A stretch of DNA of 64,000 nucleotides from positions 62,001 through 126,000 of the forward strand of contig NZ_MKUD01000020.1 of NCBI RefSeq assembly GCF_001898575.1, given 5' to 3'. Under the pieces are notes generated by a model. It was given only the letters and a program-made list of their open reading frames with translations. It was not told where the DNA came from and ran no database searches. Numbering within the stretch: position 1 is the first letter of the stretch; each line of letters starts with the position of its first letter. Position numbers and translations under genes: made by a program. Positions 18,098 to 27,634 of the stretch are shown one piece after another. The DNA comes from Spirosoma sp. 48-14 (lineage in GTDB: Bacteria > Bacteroidota > Bacteroidia > Cytophagales > Spirosomataceae).

Positions 18098-19584
18098 TTT
18101 TTTTGTAGGGTCTTCGCTAACAACTCATTCACTAATTTGGGGTCGGCCGATCCTTTCGATTTTTTCATAACCTCACCGACAAACAGGCCCATTAAACTCT
18201 TTTTGCCTTTTTGAAACTGCTCTACTTTGTCGGGCCAGGCAGCCAGTACTTCTTCTACCAACGTTTGTAATGCATCGGTATTGCGATTCTGAATCAGTCC
18301 GTTGGCTCGGGCCAATTCTTCCGGCGATGCATCAGGCTGGGCAACTAACAGACCAAATACTTGTTGGGCCGCTGTCTGACTAACCGTTCCGTTGGCGACC
18401 AGCTCAATTAAGGCCGCTAATTGACTAGCCGAAACCGGAAACTGACGTTCGCGTAATGTTTTTTCTGTAAGCTGGCCTTTTACGGGACCCATAATCCAGT
18501 TCGATACGGCTTTATATTGGGTAGTATGCTGACAAACGGCTTCAAAATAGTCGGCCAGTTCCTTAGCATCGGTCAGTATAGCTGCATCGTACTCAGGTAA
18601 ACCATACGTAGTGGTTAATTTTTGGAACAAAGCTGCTGGCAGCATAGGCATCCGGGCCTGAATGTCGGCCAGCCACTCGTCCGAAATAACCACGGGCGTC
18701 AGATCAGGATCGGGGAAGTAACGATAGTCATTCATCGTTTCTTTCTCCCGCATGGCGTAGCTGAGGCCCGTTGCTGCGTCGAAGGTGCGTGTTTCCTGAG
18801 TAATAGTTCCACCCGTTTCTACCAGTTCGACCTGTCGCCGGAACTCGCCATCCACTGCCCGCATAACGTTCCGTATGGAGTTCAGATTTTTTACTTCAAC
18901 CTTCGTGCCGAGTTTTGTTGCCCCCTTCGGGCGAATCGAAACATTCACATCACAACGCAACGAACCTTCTTCCATATTTCCATCGCAGATGTCCAGATAC
19001 CGAACCAGCCGCCGAACTTCGGTCAGGTATTGCCCAGCTTCATCGGCTGTACGGATACAAGGTTCAGTCACCATTTCAATCAGGGGTGTACCAGCCCGGT
19101 TATAATCGAGCTGAGTGGCCCATTCATCGCCATCGTGGATGCTTTTACCGGCATCTTCTTCAAGGTGAATATGGTGAAGCTGGATGGTCGTTTGATACGG
19201 TTCTCCCGTTGCAGGATCTTTTGCTTTTACCAAAATACCTCCGCCTACACAGATGGGACCTTTATCCTGTGAGAGCTGGTAGCCTTTAGGAAGGTCGGGG
19301 TAAAAATAATTTTTACGGGCAAATATATTTCGACGTGTGATTTCGCTTCCGCAGGCTATACCGATTCGAACAGCGTACTCAACGGCTTTCCGGTTCAGTT
19401 TGGGTAACGTGCCCGGATGCGCCAGCGTAATAACACTAATGTTCGTATTGGGTTCTGCCCCAAATGAGTTGGCATCGGCTGCAAAAATTTTGCTTTCTGT
19501 AAGCAACTGGCAGTGTACTTCCAGTCCGACAACCGCTTCGTATCGGGAAAGAATATCTGGCGAGAGGGCTGCTTCGGCTACCAT
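18094..19584 (-). CDS. gatB: Aspartyl/glutamyl-tRNA(Asn/Gln) amidotransferase subunit B
   Basis: Kinase/transamidase subunit of the GatCAB complex that converts Glu-tRNA(Gln) to Gln-tRNA(Gln). Family motifs are YEAVVGLEVHCQL at the N-terminus, RKNYFYPDLPKGYQLSQ, HLEEDAGKS and DYNRAGTPLIEMVTEP, followed by the helical YqeY-like C-terminal domain. From ATG 19584 (MVAEAALS) it is 496 residues. The frame is open to 19626, but a -7 element at 19607-19614 would place transcription start near 19600, which favours ATG 19584. It forms an operon with the overlapping TlpA-like gene. Confidence 0.95.
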   Translation of the reverse strand: MVAEAALSPDILSRYEAVVGLEVHCQLLTESKIFAADANSFGAEPNTNISVITLAHPGTLPKLNRKAVEYAVRIGIACGSEITRRNIFARKNYFYPDLPKGYQLSQDKGPICVGGGILVKAKDPATGEPYQTTIQLHHIHLEEDAGKSIHDGDEWATQLDYNRAGTPLIEMVTEPCIRTADEAGQYLTEVRRLVRYLDICDGNMEEGSLRCDVNVSIRPKGATKLGTKVEVKNLNSIRNVMRAVDGEFRRQVELVETGGTITQETRTFDAATGLSYAMREKETMNDYRYFPDPDLTPVVISDEWLADIQARMPMLPAALFQKLTTTYGLPEYDAAILTDAKELADYFEAVCQHTTQYKAVSNWIMGPVKGQLTEKTLRERQFPVSASQLAALIELVANGTVSQTAAQQVFGLLVAQPDASPEELARANGLIQNRNTDALQTLVEEVLAAWPDKVEQFQKGKKSLMGLFVGEVMKKSKGSADPKLVNELLAKTLQKK

Positions 19585-19606
19585 AGGTAGATAGTATGAT
19601 TTTACG

Positions 19607-19614
19607 CAAAGATA
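19607..19614 (-). promoter_or_regulatory. -7 element of the gatB promoter
   Basis: TATCTTTG on the minus strand fits TAnnTTTG. No clear TTG is found at the -33 distance. The 5' leader would be about 15-20 nt. Confidence 0.45.
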
Positions 19615-19769
19615 GCTAGAAATCAAACAGAGGGCGTAATGATTGCCAGAGTATCAATTACTAAACGAAACCACCGAACAATAAATACGCAGGAGGGGAG
19701 TTGTCCATGTCGGTAAACTTAAAGTCTAAAGTATAAAATGACTTTTTTGTCTACTGACCAACCCATAAG

Positions 19770-20657
19770 ATGGATACCCAAACAGTTGAACTGGTTCGTG
19801 AAGGAGCCCTGGTTGTTGAGAAGAAATACAATTTAAGTTACGAAGAGTTTGCGGAAAAGCATCTTTTCGGCAATTATCCGGTCGTTATTGGTGATGCTTG
19901 CGCTGCCTGGTCGGCAAAGAATAAGTTTACCCCTGAATTCTTTAAGAAACATTATAGCGATCGAAAGGTAGAGATTAGCGGGAAGAGCTATACGCTGGGC
20001 GAATACATCGACTGGATGCTGACGGGTACAGAGGAGAATCCAGCCCCTTACCCGTGTACACTTCAGATTGAGCGGGATTACCCCGAACTGTTGCCCGACG
20101 TTTTACCTCGCTTTAAATACGCACTGCCCGATCGAATCAACAGTAAACTGCTGCCCAAACGATTTTTGTCGGGGGCGAACACACTGGAAATATTTTTTGG
20201 TAGTCCGGGTGCTCAGTTCCCCTACGTGCATTACGATTACATGTGTCTGCATGCCTACATTACGCAGCTATATGGCGAGAAAGAGTTTACGGTAATTCCT
20301 CCCGATCAGACACCCTATGTGTATCCCCGGCCCGATAATCTGTGGGTGTCGCAGGTTGATGATATCTGGAATCCAGATCTGGAAAAGTATCCTCTTTTTG
20401 CGAAAACTACACCTATAAAATTTGTGGTTGGCCCTGGCGAAACCCTGTTTATTCCCTGTGGCTGGTGGCATACGGCCCGTTCGTTAACGCCTACTATTTC
20501 GGTTGCGCTCGACTGCCTGAATGGTTCCAACTGGAAAAATTTTATGAACGAGGTCGATATGAATATACAGCAACGACGCCCTAAGCTGGCTGGTGCTGTT
20601 CAGACCTACCTGTCTGTAATCGGCTCAGTATTGGGCACAGTGGAAAAAATGGCGTAA
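19770..20657 (+). CDS. Cupin-like (JmjC-type) Fe(II)/2-oxoglutarate oxygenase
   Basis: A 295-residue protein with a cupin_8/JmjC-like fold. Visible pieces are the N-terminal entry segment YPVVIGDACAAW, the metal-binding HxD in VHYDYM near residue 153, the following YGEKEFTVIPPDQ, and the second-His segment GETLFIPCGWWHTARSL near 233. With HxD...H all three iron ligands are present, so it should be an active hydroxylase. Relatives hydroxylate proteins or tRNA, and the substrate here is unknown. It is transcribed away from gatB and towards crtB, and the about 140-nt upstream gap shows no clean promoter. Confidence 0.75.
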   Translation: MDTQTVELVREGALVVEKKYNLSYEEFAEKHLFGNYPVVIGDACAAWSAKNKFTPEFFKKHYSDRKVEISGKSYTLGEYIDWMLTGTEENPAPYPCTLQIERDYPELLPDVLPRFKYALPDRINSKLLPKRFLSGANTLEIFFGSPGAQFPYVHYDYMCLHAYITQLYGEKEFTVIPPDQTPYVYPRPDNLWVSQVDDIWNPDLEKYPLFAKTTPIKFVVGPGETLFIPCGWWHTARSLTPTISVALDCLNGSNWKNFMNEVDMNIQQRRPKLAGAVQTYLSVIGSVLGTVEKMA

Positions 20658-20686
20658 GGAAGCACTGCTTTTCCAGACTACCAGTA

Positions 20687-21523
20687 TCAGATTACGTTAA
20701 GTCGATATTTCAGATACGTTTGCGCTAACAAGGCAATTTTTTGCGGATTAGGCACTCGGATTCGCTCGTTCTGAATCCGGGATGCTGGGAGTTGTTTAAT
20801 CTTATTGAATAAGGTCTGGTAATACATATATGCCAGATAAACACCCATTCGTGCACCACGAGGCAGGTTCATAATCCCGATGTAGGCCTCGTCGAAGTCG
20901 CGCTGAATATCGCATTCGATGCACTGTTTAACATCCAGATCGAAATTGCTGAAGTCAATACCCGGAAAGTACGTACGTCCCCGCTCCACATAGTCACTTT
21001 TCATATCCCGCAGAAAATTCACCTTCTGAAAGGCAGCGCCCAGTTTACAGGCTGGTTCGCGCAGACGATTGAACTCTGCCGGGTCGCCTTCGCAAAAAAC
21101 ACGAAGACACATTAAGCCAACGACTTCTGCCGAGCCATAAATGTATTGCTGATACCCTTCGGATGTATAGTTCTGATGGTAAAGGTCCATCTCCATACTT
21201 TTCAGGAAGGACTCGATCAGTTCATGCTCAATTTTGTATTGTCTGACCACCAACTGGAACGATTGTAGTACTGGATTCAGACTGATGCCTTCTTTGATGG
21301 CCTGATACGTATCGAATTTGAAACGATCAAGCAGCGTCTTTTTATCATAGTCGTGGAACGTATCCACAATTTCGTCGGCATATCGAACGAATCCATAGAT
21401 AGCGTAGATCGGAAAATGAAATTTACGATCGAGGGTTTTGATGCCAAGCGTAAATGACGTACTGTAACGTTCCGTAATCAGCTTACTACATTCCAGTGCG
21501 GTTTTATTGAACAACGCCATCAT
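20687..21523 (-). CDS. crtB: Phytoene synthase
   Basis: Condenses two geranylgeranyl diphosphates to phytoene, the first committed step to carotenoids. Both Asp-rich prenyl-binding motifs are present: YADEIVD (about 48-54) and NFLRDMKSDYVERGRTYFP (about 168-186). The helical trans-isoprenyl synthase fold is predicted throughout. At 278 residues it is typical of Bacteroidota CrtB. It follows crtI in the same direction with a gap of about 126 nt. No crtY, crtZ or cruF neighbours are present, so later pigment steps must be encoded elsewhere. Confidence 0.93.
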   Translation of the reverse strand: MMALFNKTALECSKLITERYSTSFTLGIKTLDRKFHFPIYAIYGFVRYADEIVDTFHDYDKKTLLDRFKFDTYQAIKEGISLNPVLQSFQLVVRQYKIEHELIESFLKSMEMDLYHQNYTSEGYQQYIYGSAEVVGLMCLRVFCEGDPAEFNRLREPACKLGAAFQKVNFLRDMKSDYVERGRTYFPGIDFSNFDLDVKQCIECDIQRDFDEAYIGIMNLPRGARMGVYLAYMYYQTLFNKIKQLPASRIQNERIRVPNPQKIALLAQTYLKYRLNVI

Positions 21524-21649
21524 AGAGTTTATAGCAGGAAGGGTTTAATGAGTAAATGCCCAAAAAGATACGAATCCTAAGTGTAAAGGCTATACATTCT
21601 TAGTAAATTCGATTTTATGTCATTTTGTTTAGTTATTTGGCTTATAAAG

Positions 21650-23122
21650 TTAAACAAATTCTTTAGCAACTTCATCAGCAACGACTAATCCTGAAATTAA
21701 TGATGGTGGAACCCCCGGCCCTGGTACAGTAAGTTGACCCGTATAAAAAAGATTATTGACCTGTTTATTCTTTAACGAAGGCTTTAGAATGGCTGTTTGT
21801 CGGAGTGTATTGGCCAGGCCATAGGCATTACCCCTAAAGGCATGGTAATCGTTTTTGAAATCGCTGTGGGCATAGCTCCGTTTAAACACGATATGACTGC
21901 GAATTTCCTCGCCTACATAGGCTTCCAGCCGATCCATGATCATGTTAAAATAATGCTCGCGCGTTTCTGTATTATCGGTAAGATCGGGGGCTACGGGGAT
22001 CAGCAGAAACAAGTTTTCACAGCCTTCGGGTGCTACACCAGGATCGGTTTTTGACGGCGCTGAGGCATAAAACAGCGGTTTGCTTGGCCAGCGTGGCGTT
22101 TCATAGATTTCCTTTGCGTGTAGTTTGAAATCCTCGTCAAAGAAGAGGTTATGGTGTTGTAAACGGGGAATTCGCTTGTTCACACCAATATAGAACAACA
22201 GCGACGACGGGGCCATTATACGTTTCTGCCAATAAGCGTCGTCGTAATTCCGATAGGGCTCTTCAAGAAGTTGCGTATCGACATGATGATAGTCGGCTCC
22301 GGCTATAACAACATCCGTTTCAAAAATTCCATTTTCGGTAATTACCCGCTTTGCATTTTTTGTGGCTATCTCAATTGACTTTACAGGCTGATTCAGCAAT
22401 AATTTAACCCCTTTTTCTTCGGCCAGGCTAACCATTGCTTTTACTATTTCGTACATGCCGCCCATAGGATACCAAGTGCCCAACGCCATTTCGGCATAGT
22501 TCATAAGACTATACATGGCGGGTGTATTCTCGGGGGTGGCACCCAGAAAAAGGATCGGAAACTCAATAATCTCGAGCAATCGTGGATGCTTGAAGAATTT
22601 ACGGGCGTGGGTAGCGAAGGATTGAAAAACATCCAGCCGCGTAACATCATAAAGAAGTTTCAGGCTCAGAAATTCGGTGATAGATCGGCTGGGCTTCCAG
22701 ACAAATTTATTCATGCCTACCTCATACTTGTAGGAAGCCTGCTTTAGAAATTGGTGAAGTTTCGCCCCACTGCCTGGCTCGATCTGATCAAAAAGCTTCT
22801 CCAGATTTGGGATACCGGCGGGTAGATCAATGACCTCTGTAGAGCTGAAAATGACTGAATAGGATGGGTCGAGCCGAACAAGCTTATAATAATCAGAAGT
22901 TTTCTTGCCAAAACGCGAAAAATAGGTGTCAAAAACATCAGGCATCCAGTACCAGCTTGGACCCATGTCGAATGTAAAGCCTTTGGCCTGAAAAACCCGT
23001 GCCCGGCCACCTGGCATTTCATTTTTTTCAAGAACTGTAACATCATAGCCTTTGTCGGCAAGGCTGGTTGCGGCAGCCAGGCCCGCGAATCCGGCTCCAA
23101 TAACAAGTACGCGCTGAGGCAT
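21650..23122 (-). CDS. crtI: Phytoene desaturase
   Basis: FAD-dependent desaturase that converts phytoene to a polyene such as lycopene. The N-terminal dinucleotide-binding motif VLVIGAGFAGLAAATSL runs into EKNEMPGGRARVF, with DMGPSWYWMPDVF soon after. The C-terminus has the family signature FYTGQLTVPGPGVPPSLISG, which contacts FAD. At 490 residues it is normal length. It probably heads a crtI-crtB transcript. The ECF sigma gene upstream is in the same direction but is separated by a terminator. Confidence 0.94.
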   Translation of the reverse strand: MPQRVLVIGAGFAGLAAATSLADKGYDVTVLEKNEMPGGRARVFQAKGFTFDMGPSWYWMPDVFDTYFSRFGKKTSDYYKLVRLDPSYSVIFSSTEVIDLPAGIPNLEKLFDQIEPGSGAKLHQFLKQASYKYEVGMNKFVWKPSRSITEFLSLKLLYDVTRLDVFQSFATHARKFFKHPRLLEIIEFPILFLGATPENTPAMYSLMNYAEMALGTWYPMGGMYEIVKAMVSLAEEKGVKLLLNQPVKSIEIATKNAKRVITENGIFETDVVIAGADYHHVDTQLLEEPYRNYDDAYWQKRIMAPSSLLFYIGVNKRIPRLQHHNLFFDEDFKLHAKEIYETPRWPSKPLFYASAPSKTDPGVAPEGCENLFLLIPVAPDLTDNTETREHYFNMIMDRLEAYVGEEIRSHIVFKRSYAHSDFKNDYHAFRGNAYGLANTLRQTAILKPSLKNKQVNNLFYTGQLTVPGPGVPPSLISGLVVADEVAKEFV

Positions 23123-23342
23123 TAGTCAGAAAATTGTTGATTGAGACAACACTATGCAGCTGAGGAAGCTATTTTTTTTTGTGAACCTACTCGAAAAATG
23201 ATGAAAAAGCAGCCAGAGGCATGAATAAATATCGGCTACTACAGAAATAGAAAGAAGGGAAGTATGTTTCCGTAAACCTTTTGGAAAGCATATAGGAGCT
23301 GTACTAGCTATTGCAAGTGTCTGATTGGCAGGGGGTAAAAAC

Positions 23343-23375
23343 AAAAAAAGTTGGGCGGATGCCACCCAACTTTTT
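23343..23375 (-). terminator. Terminator after the ECF sigma factor gene
   Basis: AAAAAGTTGGG (23345-23355) and CCCAACTTTTT (23365-23375) form a perfect 11-bp stem with a 9-nt loop. Read on the minus strand it ends in seven T. The 329-base stretch 23123-23451 between crtI and the sigma gene holds this hairpin and presumably the crtI promoter, which I could not locate. A frame at 23126-23410 looks like noise. Confidence 0.85.
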
Positions 23376-23451
23376 CGAACCTTCCTCTTTTTTAACCAAA
23401 AACTACTCAATCAATATCTCTTAGACGGAGGGTCAGCAAAAAAGTATCACA

Positions 23452-23967
23452 TTACGAATTAAAATATGCGTAAACTTTTAGCTGATCTTTCAATTCTTTC
23501 CGGGCAATATGAATCCGGTTTTTTACCGTACCAATAGGAATATTGAGTTTAGCTGCAATCTCGTGGTATTTAAATCCACGGAAATGCATCATAAATGGGG
23601 TTTTATATGTATCATCAAGTCCGTTGACTGCCCGATTGATATCATCCTGCGCAAACGACGAGTAGGCCAGGTTATCGGTGCTGCTCTCCATGGAATTGAT
23701 ATAATGCAGGTTGTCAGTTGTATCAATAAACGTGTTCTTACGAACCATGCGCTGATAGTTTGTAATGAATGTGTTTTTCATGATCGTATACAACCAAGCT
23801 TTCAGATTGGTACCATCCGTATATTTATCACGATTGGTAAACGCTTTCAGCAGGGTGTCTTGCAACAGATCGTTTGCATCTTCAACATCTTTTGTTAAAC
23901 GCAACGCAAATGGGCGTAAAGACTTAGACACTTTGCCAATATGGTTAGTAAATTCGAGAGCTGTCAT
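23452..23967 (-). CDS. ECF-type RNA polymerase sigma factor
   Basis: A 171-residue sigma-70 family factor of the extracytoplasmic-function type. Region 2 spans about 8-75 (DANDLLQDTLLKAF, then LKAWLYTIMKNTFI). Region 4 spans about 110-165, with the helix-turn-helix FKYHEIAAKLNIPIGTVKNRIHIARKEL. No anti-sigma gene is adjacent. In many Bacteroidota a sigma factor lies next to the crt genes, and control of crtI-crtB is a reasonable guess, but nothing in the sequence shows it. A candidate -7 element lies about 130 nt upstream, giving a long leader. Confidence 0.9.
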   Translation of the reverse strand: MTALEFTNHIGKVSKSLRPFALRLTKDVEDANDLLQDTLLKAFTNRDKYTDGTNLKAWLYTIMKNTFITNYQRMVRKNTFIDTTDNLHYINSMESSTDNLAYSSFAQDDINRAVNGLDDTYKTPFMMHFRGFKYHEIAAKLNIPIGTVKNRIHIARKELKDQLKVYAYFNS

Positions 23968-24098
23968 GGCTGTTTAGTTTTTCTGTTGAATCACATCTGA
24001 CCTGTTTAAGACAAAAAAACAACCAGTCTCGTTAGAAGAATGGGGAATACGGCTATTTTTTATAGTAACTCATTGAAATACAAACGTTTAATTTTTGG

Positions 24099-24106
24099 CA
24101 AAATTA
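24099..24106 (-). promoter_or_regulatory. Candidate -7 element upstream of the ECF sigma gene
   Basis: TAATTTTG on the minus strand fits TAnnTTTG but lacks a TTG at the -33 distance. The leader would be about 125 nt. Confidence 0.3.
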
Positions 24107-24241
24107 TTTTTGTGAACAGAGTTAGCATTAATCTGTTGTAGCAAGTGTGGAATAATTCCCCCATTATGTGGAACGGAAGTGTGGATTTTGTTTAAAGTTT
24201 GTGGAAAATGATTGAACAAGTTCAGTAAATAAGGCGATCCG

Positions 24242-25225
24242 CTATACTAAACCTTCTTTTAACAGATCGTGCAAATGAATGAAGCCATATAATTGTCCAG
24301 ATTCGGCAACAATAAGTTGTGTAATATCCCGCTCCTGCATTAGTTGTAAAGCGGCCACTGCATAGTCGTCAGGAGCTACGCAAACGGGCTGTTTGGTCAT
24401 GACATCACAGGCACAAAGGTTCCAGAAGGAACTATGGTCATAAGCCATCCGACGAATATCGCCATCCGTTACAATACCGATTAAAGAACCGGCCTCATCC
24501 ACAACGGCAGTGGCTCCCAGACGATTAGCGGAAATCGTAAAGATTACTTCCCGAACCGGTGTGCCTGATAAAACTCTTGGGCACTGATTGTGTGGAAAAA
24601 TATCCGCTACTTTTAAATACAACTTTTTACCGAGTGAGCCACCCGGATGGTAACGAGCAAAGTCCTGCCGGGTAAAGCCGCGTAGTTCTAACAGGCTCAC
24701 AGCCAGAGCATCGCCTAAAGCCAGGGCAACGGTTGTGCTCGTTGTCGGGGCCAGATTGAGAGGGTCTGCTTCGCATTCGACATAAGCATGAAGAACATAA
24801 TGGGCATGACGAGCCAGATATGAATCCCGATCACTGACCATCGCAATCAGCCGAACACTGGTCCGCTTTAATAAAGGCAACAAAACTTTAATCTCAGCTG
24901 TATTGCCACTTTTGGAAATTATCAGGACGACATCATTATCCTGGATCATTCCCAGGTCCCCATGAATAGCATCGGCTGCATGCATAAATAGGGCAGGTGT
25001 ACCTGTTGAATTCAGCGTTGCTACTATTTTCTGCCCAATCAGGGCGCTTTTCCCCACGCCTGTTACAACCAGACGTCCGGTCGTATTGAGCAACAGATCG
25101 ACAGTAGCATCGAATTGATCGTCAAGTAAATCGACGATGTTACGAATGGCTTCGGCTTCGGCCAGCAGTACCGAACGAGCAATTGTGTTAGGATTTTTTA
25201 TTACTTTCAATGTCAGATTTAGCAA
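24242..25225 (-). CDS. kdsD: D-arabinose 5-phosphate isomerase (KpsF/GutQ family)
   Basis: Interconverts ribulose 5-phosphate and arabinose 5-phosphate, the precursor of Kdo for lipopolysaccharide. The SIS domain (about 35-180) has VVTGVGKSALIGQKI, HAADAIHGDLGMI and ISKSGNTAEI; two CBS domains fill about 205-325 (GIVTDGDIRRM). At 327 residues it is typical. There is no ATG at the 5' end: the first TTG is at 25225, and a second TTG at 25210 would give an N-terminus MKVIKNP. It diverges from recQ; a minus-strand TATCTTTG at 25267-25274 could be its -7 element. Confidence 0.9.
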   Translation of the reverse strand: MLNLTLKVIKNPNTIARSVLLAEAEAIRNIVDLLDDQFDATVDLLLNTTGRLVVTGVGKSALIGQKIVATLNSTGTPALFMHAADAIHGDLGMIQDNDVVLIISKSGNTAEIKVLLPLLKRTSVRLIAMVSDRDSYLARHAHYVLHAYVECEADPLNLAPTTSTTVALALGDALAVSLLELRGFTRQDFARYHPGGSLGKKLYLKVADIFPHNQCPRVLSGTPVREVIFTISANRLGATAVVDEAGSLIGIVTDGDIRRMAYDHSSFWNLCACDVMTKQPVCVAPDDYAVAALQLMQERDITQLIVAESGQLYGFIHLHDLLKEGLV

Positions 25226-25317
25226 TCAGGAAATGTTTGCTGCGTATATTCGCTAACTTTATAAAACAAAGATACAGCAAGCAAAGAGAGTAAAGTAACT
25301 TTTGTACGATTTGTAGA

Positions 25318-27528
25318 ATGATGCAGGTTGATGAGTCGATTCATACGTCGCTAAAAGAACGACTAAAAGAAATATTTGGGTATAGTCAATTTCGGGGAGA
25401 ACAAGAGGCCATTATTTATAGTATCCTGTCGGGACGTAATACCTTCGTTATTATGCCTACAGGTGCCGGTAAATCACTGTGTTATCAGCTTCCTGCAATT
25501 GTTAGCAATGGTACTGCGGTGGTTATTTCTCCACTTATTGCCCTGATGAAAAACCAGGTCGACCAGCTAAATGCCTTTGGGATCAACGCGCAATTTCTGA
25601 ATTCAACGCTGTCAAAAGCGGAGATGAATAAGGTTAAAAAGGATACGCTGAATGGCTCTCTTAAGTTACTGTACATTGCGCCTGAGTCGCTTACGAAAGA
25701 AGAGAATTTGGACTTTTTAAAGAAGGCCAACATTTCCTTTGTGGCTATCGATGAAGCACACTGTATTTCGGAATGGGGACATGATTTCCGGCCGGAGTAT
25801 CGCAAAATTCGGGGTATTGTCGACAACATCGGTAATTTGCCCGTTATTGCGCTGACCGCTACTGCTACGCCTAAAGTACAACAGGATATCCAGAAAAACC
25901 TCCAGATGGAGGATGCCAACCTCTATAAAACGTCGTTCAATCGGAAGAATCTTTACTACGAAATCCGCGCAAAAGTTGACGCTAAAAAGCAACTGATCAA
26001 ATACATTAAACAGAATAAAGGCAAATCGGGTATTGTGTATTGCCTGAGCCGTAAGACGGTTGAAGAAATTGCTGAGCTGCTGAATGTTAACGATGTAAAG
26101 GCACTGCCTTATCATGCCGGACTCGATCCGCAGACCCGGATGAATAACCAGGATGCGTTTCTAAACGAAGACGTGGATGTCGTCTGCGCTACGATTGCCT
26201 TTGGTATGGGTATCGACAAGCCCGATGTACGGTTTGTCATTCACTATGATGCACCCAAATCGCTCGAAGGGTATTATCAGGAGACAGGTCGGGCTGGTCG
26301 CGATGGTCTGGAAGGCAACTGCCTCATGTTCTACAGCTACGACGATATCGTTAAACTGGAGAAGTTTAATAAAGATAAACCCGTTACGGAACGGGATAAT
26401 GCCAAGCATTTGCTCACCGAAATGGTGTCGTATGCCAATCTGGGTGTGTGCCGCCGTCGGCAATTGCTGGGCTATTTTGGTGAGTTTCTGGATAAGGACT
26501 GTGGCTTTTGCGATAACTGCATGAAGTCCACCGAAAAGTTTAAAGCGCAGCACGAAGTGGTGTTAGCGCTGCAAACGGTACTCCAGACCGATCAGCGGTT
26601 CGATGTGACGCACCTGGCCGATGTGCTGACAGCAACTAGCAACCAGTACGTGACCAGTTATGAACACGACAAACTGGCGGTATATGGAAAAGGGCGTGAT
26701 TTTAGTGACGACTGCAATTTCTGGTGCTCGCTCATCAAACAAATTACCATTTACGGTTATCTGGAAAAGGATGTCGATAACTACGGAGTGCTGAAGCTGA
26801 CGCAGAAAGGGCTGAATTACATCGAGGATCCGTATCCGGTAACGCTGGCTAAAGATCACGATTACGAGCAGTTGAACACCGAAACCAAGGACGATGACGA
26901 CCGGGATTCGACACCTGCCGGTGGGGGGGCAGCCTATGATGAAGAATTATTAGGGCTGCTGAAAGCACTTCGGAAAAAAATTGCCAAAGAAAAGAACTTG
27001 CCTCCCTATGTCATCTTCCAGGAAACATCGATGGAGGAAATGGCAACGACTTACCCCACCACGCGCGAAGAAATGGCGCAGATCAACGGGGTTGGTATGG
27101 GTAAAGTGCAGAAATTTGGCCGACCTTTTATCGATCTGATTGCCAAATACGTTGAAGAAAATGAAATAGAGACTGCTAAGGATGTAGTCGTTAAGTCGAC
27201 GGTTAATAAATCAAAAGTCAAAATCTTTATAATTCAGCAGATTGACCGTAAAGTTGATTTGGATGAGATTGCCGAATCCAAATCCATAAGTATGGAAGAT
27301 CTGATGGAAGAGATTGAGCATATCTGTTATTCAGGTACACGACTTAATCTCGATTACTATATCAATCAAGTCATGGACGAAGACCGACAGGACGAAATCT
27401 ACGACTACTTTATGAACGCCGAAAGCGACAATATTGCTGTTGCTATGCGTGAGTTTGGTGGCGATGATTTCACTGAACAAGACCTACGCCTGATGCGTAT
27501 CAAATTCCTGTCGGAAGTAGCCAATTAA
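25318..27528 (+). CDS. recQ: ATP-dependent DNA helicase RecQ
   Basis: 3'-5' DNA helicase for recombination and fork repair. Helicase core: Walker A MPTGAGKSLCYQLP (about 46-59), DEAH box IDEAHCISEWGHDFRPEY, TATATP, then motif VI YYQETGRAGRDG. The RecQ C-terminal zinc region has four Cys (CRRRQLL ... CGFCDNC) followed by a winged helix. An HRDC domain spans about 540-625, and a further C-terminal helical/HTH extension spans about 640-730, as in many Bacteroidota RecQ proteins. Length 736. Two ATGs in a row open the frame (25318, 25321). It ends just before a heptad-type hairpin. Confidence 0.96.
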   Translation: MMQVDESIHTSLKERLKEIFGYSQFRGEQEAIIYSILSGRNTFVIMPTGAGKSLCYQLPAIVSNGTAVVISPLIALMKNQVDQLNAFGINAQFLNSTLSKAEMNKVKKDTLNGSLKLLYIAPESLTKEENLDFLKKANISFVAIDEAHCISEWGHDFRPEYRKIRGIVDNIGNLPVIALTATATPKVQQDIQKNLQMEDANLYKTSFNRKNLYYEIRAKVDAKKQLIKYIKQNKGKSGIVYCLSRKTVEEIAELLNVNDVKALPYHAGLDPQTRMNNQDAFLNEDVDVVCATIAFGMGIDKPDVRFVIHYDAPKSLEGYYQETGRAGRDGLEGNCLMFYSYDDIVKLEKFNKDKPVTERDNAKHLLTEMVSYANLGVCRRRQLLGYFGEFLDKDCGFCDNCMKSTEKFKAQHEVVLALQTVLQTDQRFDVTHLADVLTATSNQYVTSYEHDKLAVYGKGRDFSDDCNFWCSLIKQITIYGYLEKDVDNYGVLKLTQKGLNYIEDPYPVTLAKDHDYEQLNTETKDDDDRDSTPAGGGAAYDEELLGLLKALRKKIAKEKNLPPYVIFQETSMEEMATTYPTTREEMAQINGVGMGKVQKFGRPFIDLIAKYVEENEIETAKDVVVKSTVNKSKVKIFIIQQIDRKVDLDEIAESKSISMEDLMEEIEHICYSGTRLNLDYYINQVMDEDRQDEIYDYFMNAESDNIAVAMREFGGDDFTEQDLRLMRIKFLSEVAN

Positions 27529-27541
27529 AAAGGAGTCAGGA

Positions 27542-27614
27542 GTTAGGAGCGAGAAGTGAGAATCTCTCCGGTAGCGTTTAGCTTGCGCCAGCATTCTCAC
27601 TTCTCACTTCTCGC
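27542..27614. repeat. Heptad-repeat inverted repeat between recQ and purD
   Basis: Arms 27542-27563 and 27593-27614 are perfect 22-bp complements with a 29-nt loop. The left side, including bases before the perfect arm, reads as 7-nt units of the form GGAGNNA followed by GAAGTGA. It starts 14 nt after the recQ stop and ends 20 nt before purD. Confidence 0.85.
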
Positions 27615-27634
27615 TCCTAACTACTCAACTAAGA

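Noticed and set aside
23126-23410. A 94-codon minus-strand frame between crtI and the ECF sigma gene
   Set aside because: It contains the sigma gene's terminator hairpin, has no recognisable protein pattern, and its composition does not look coding.
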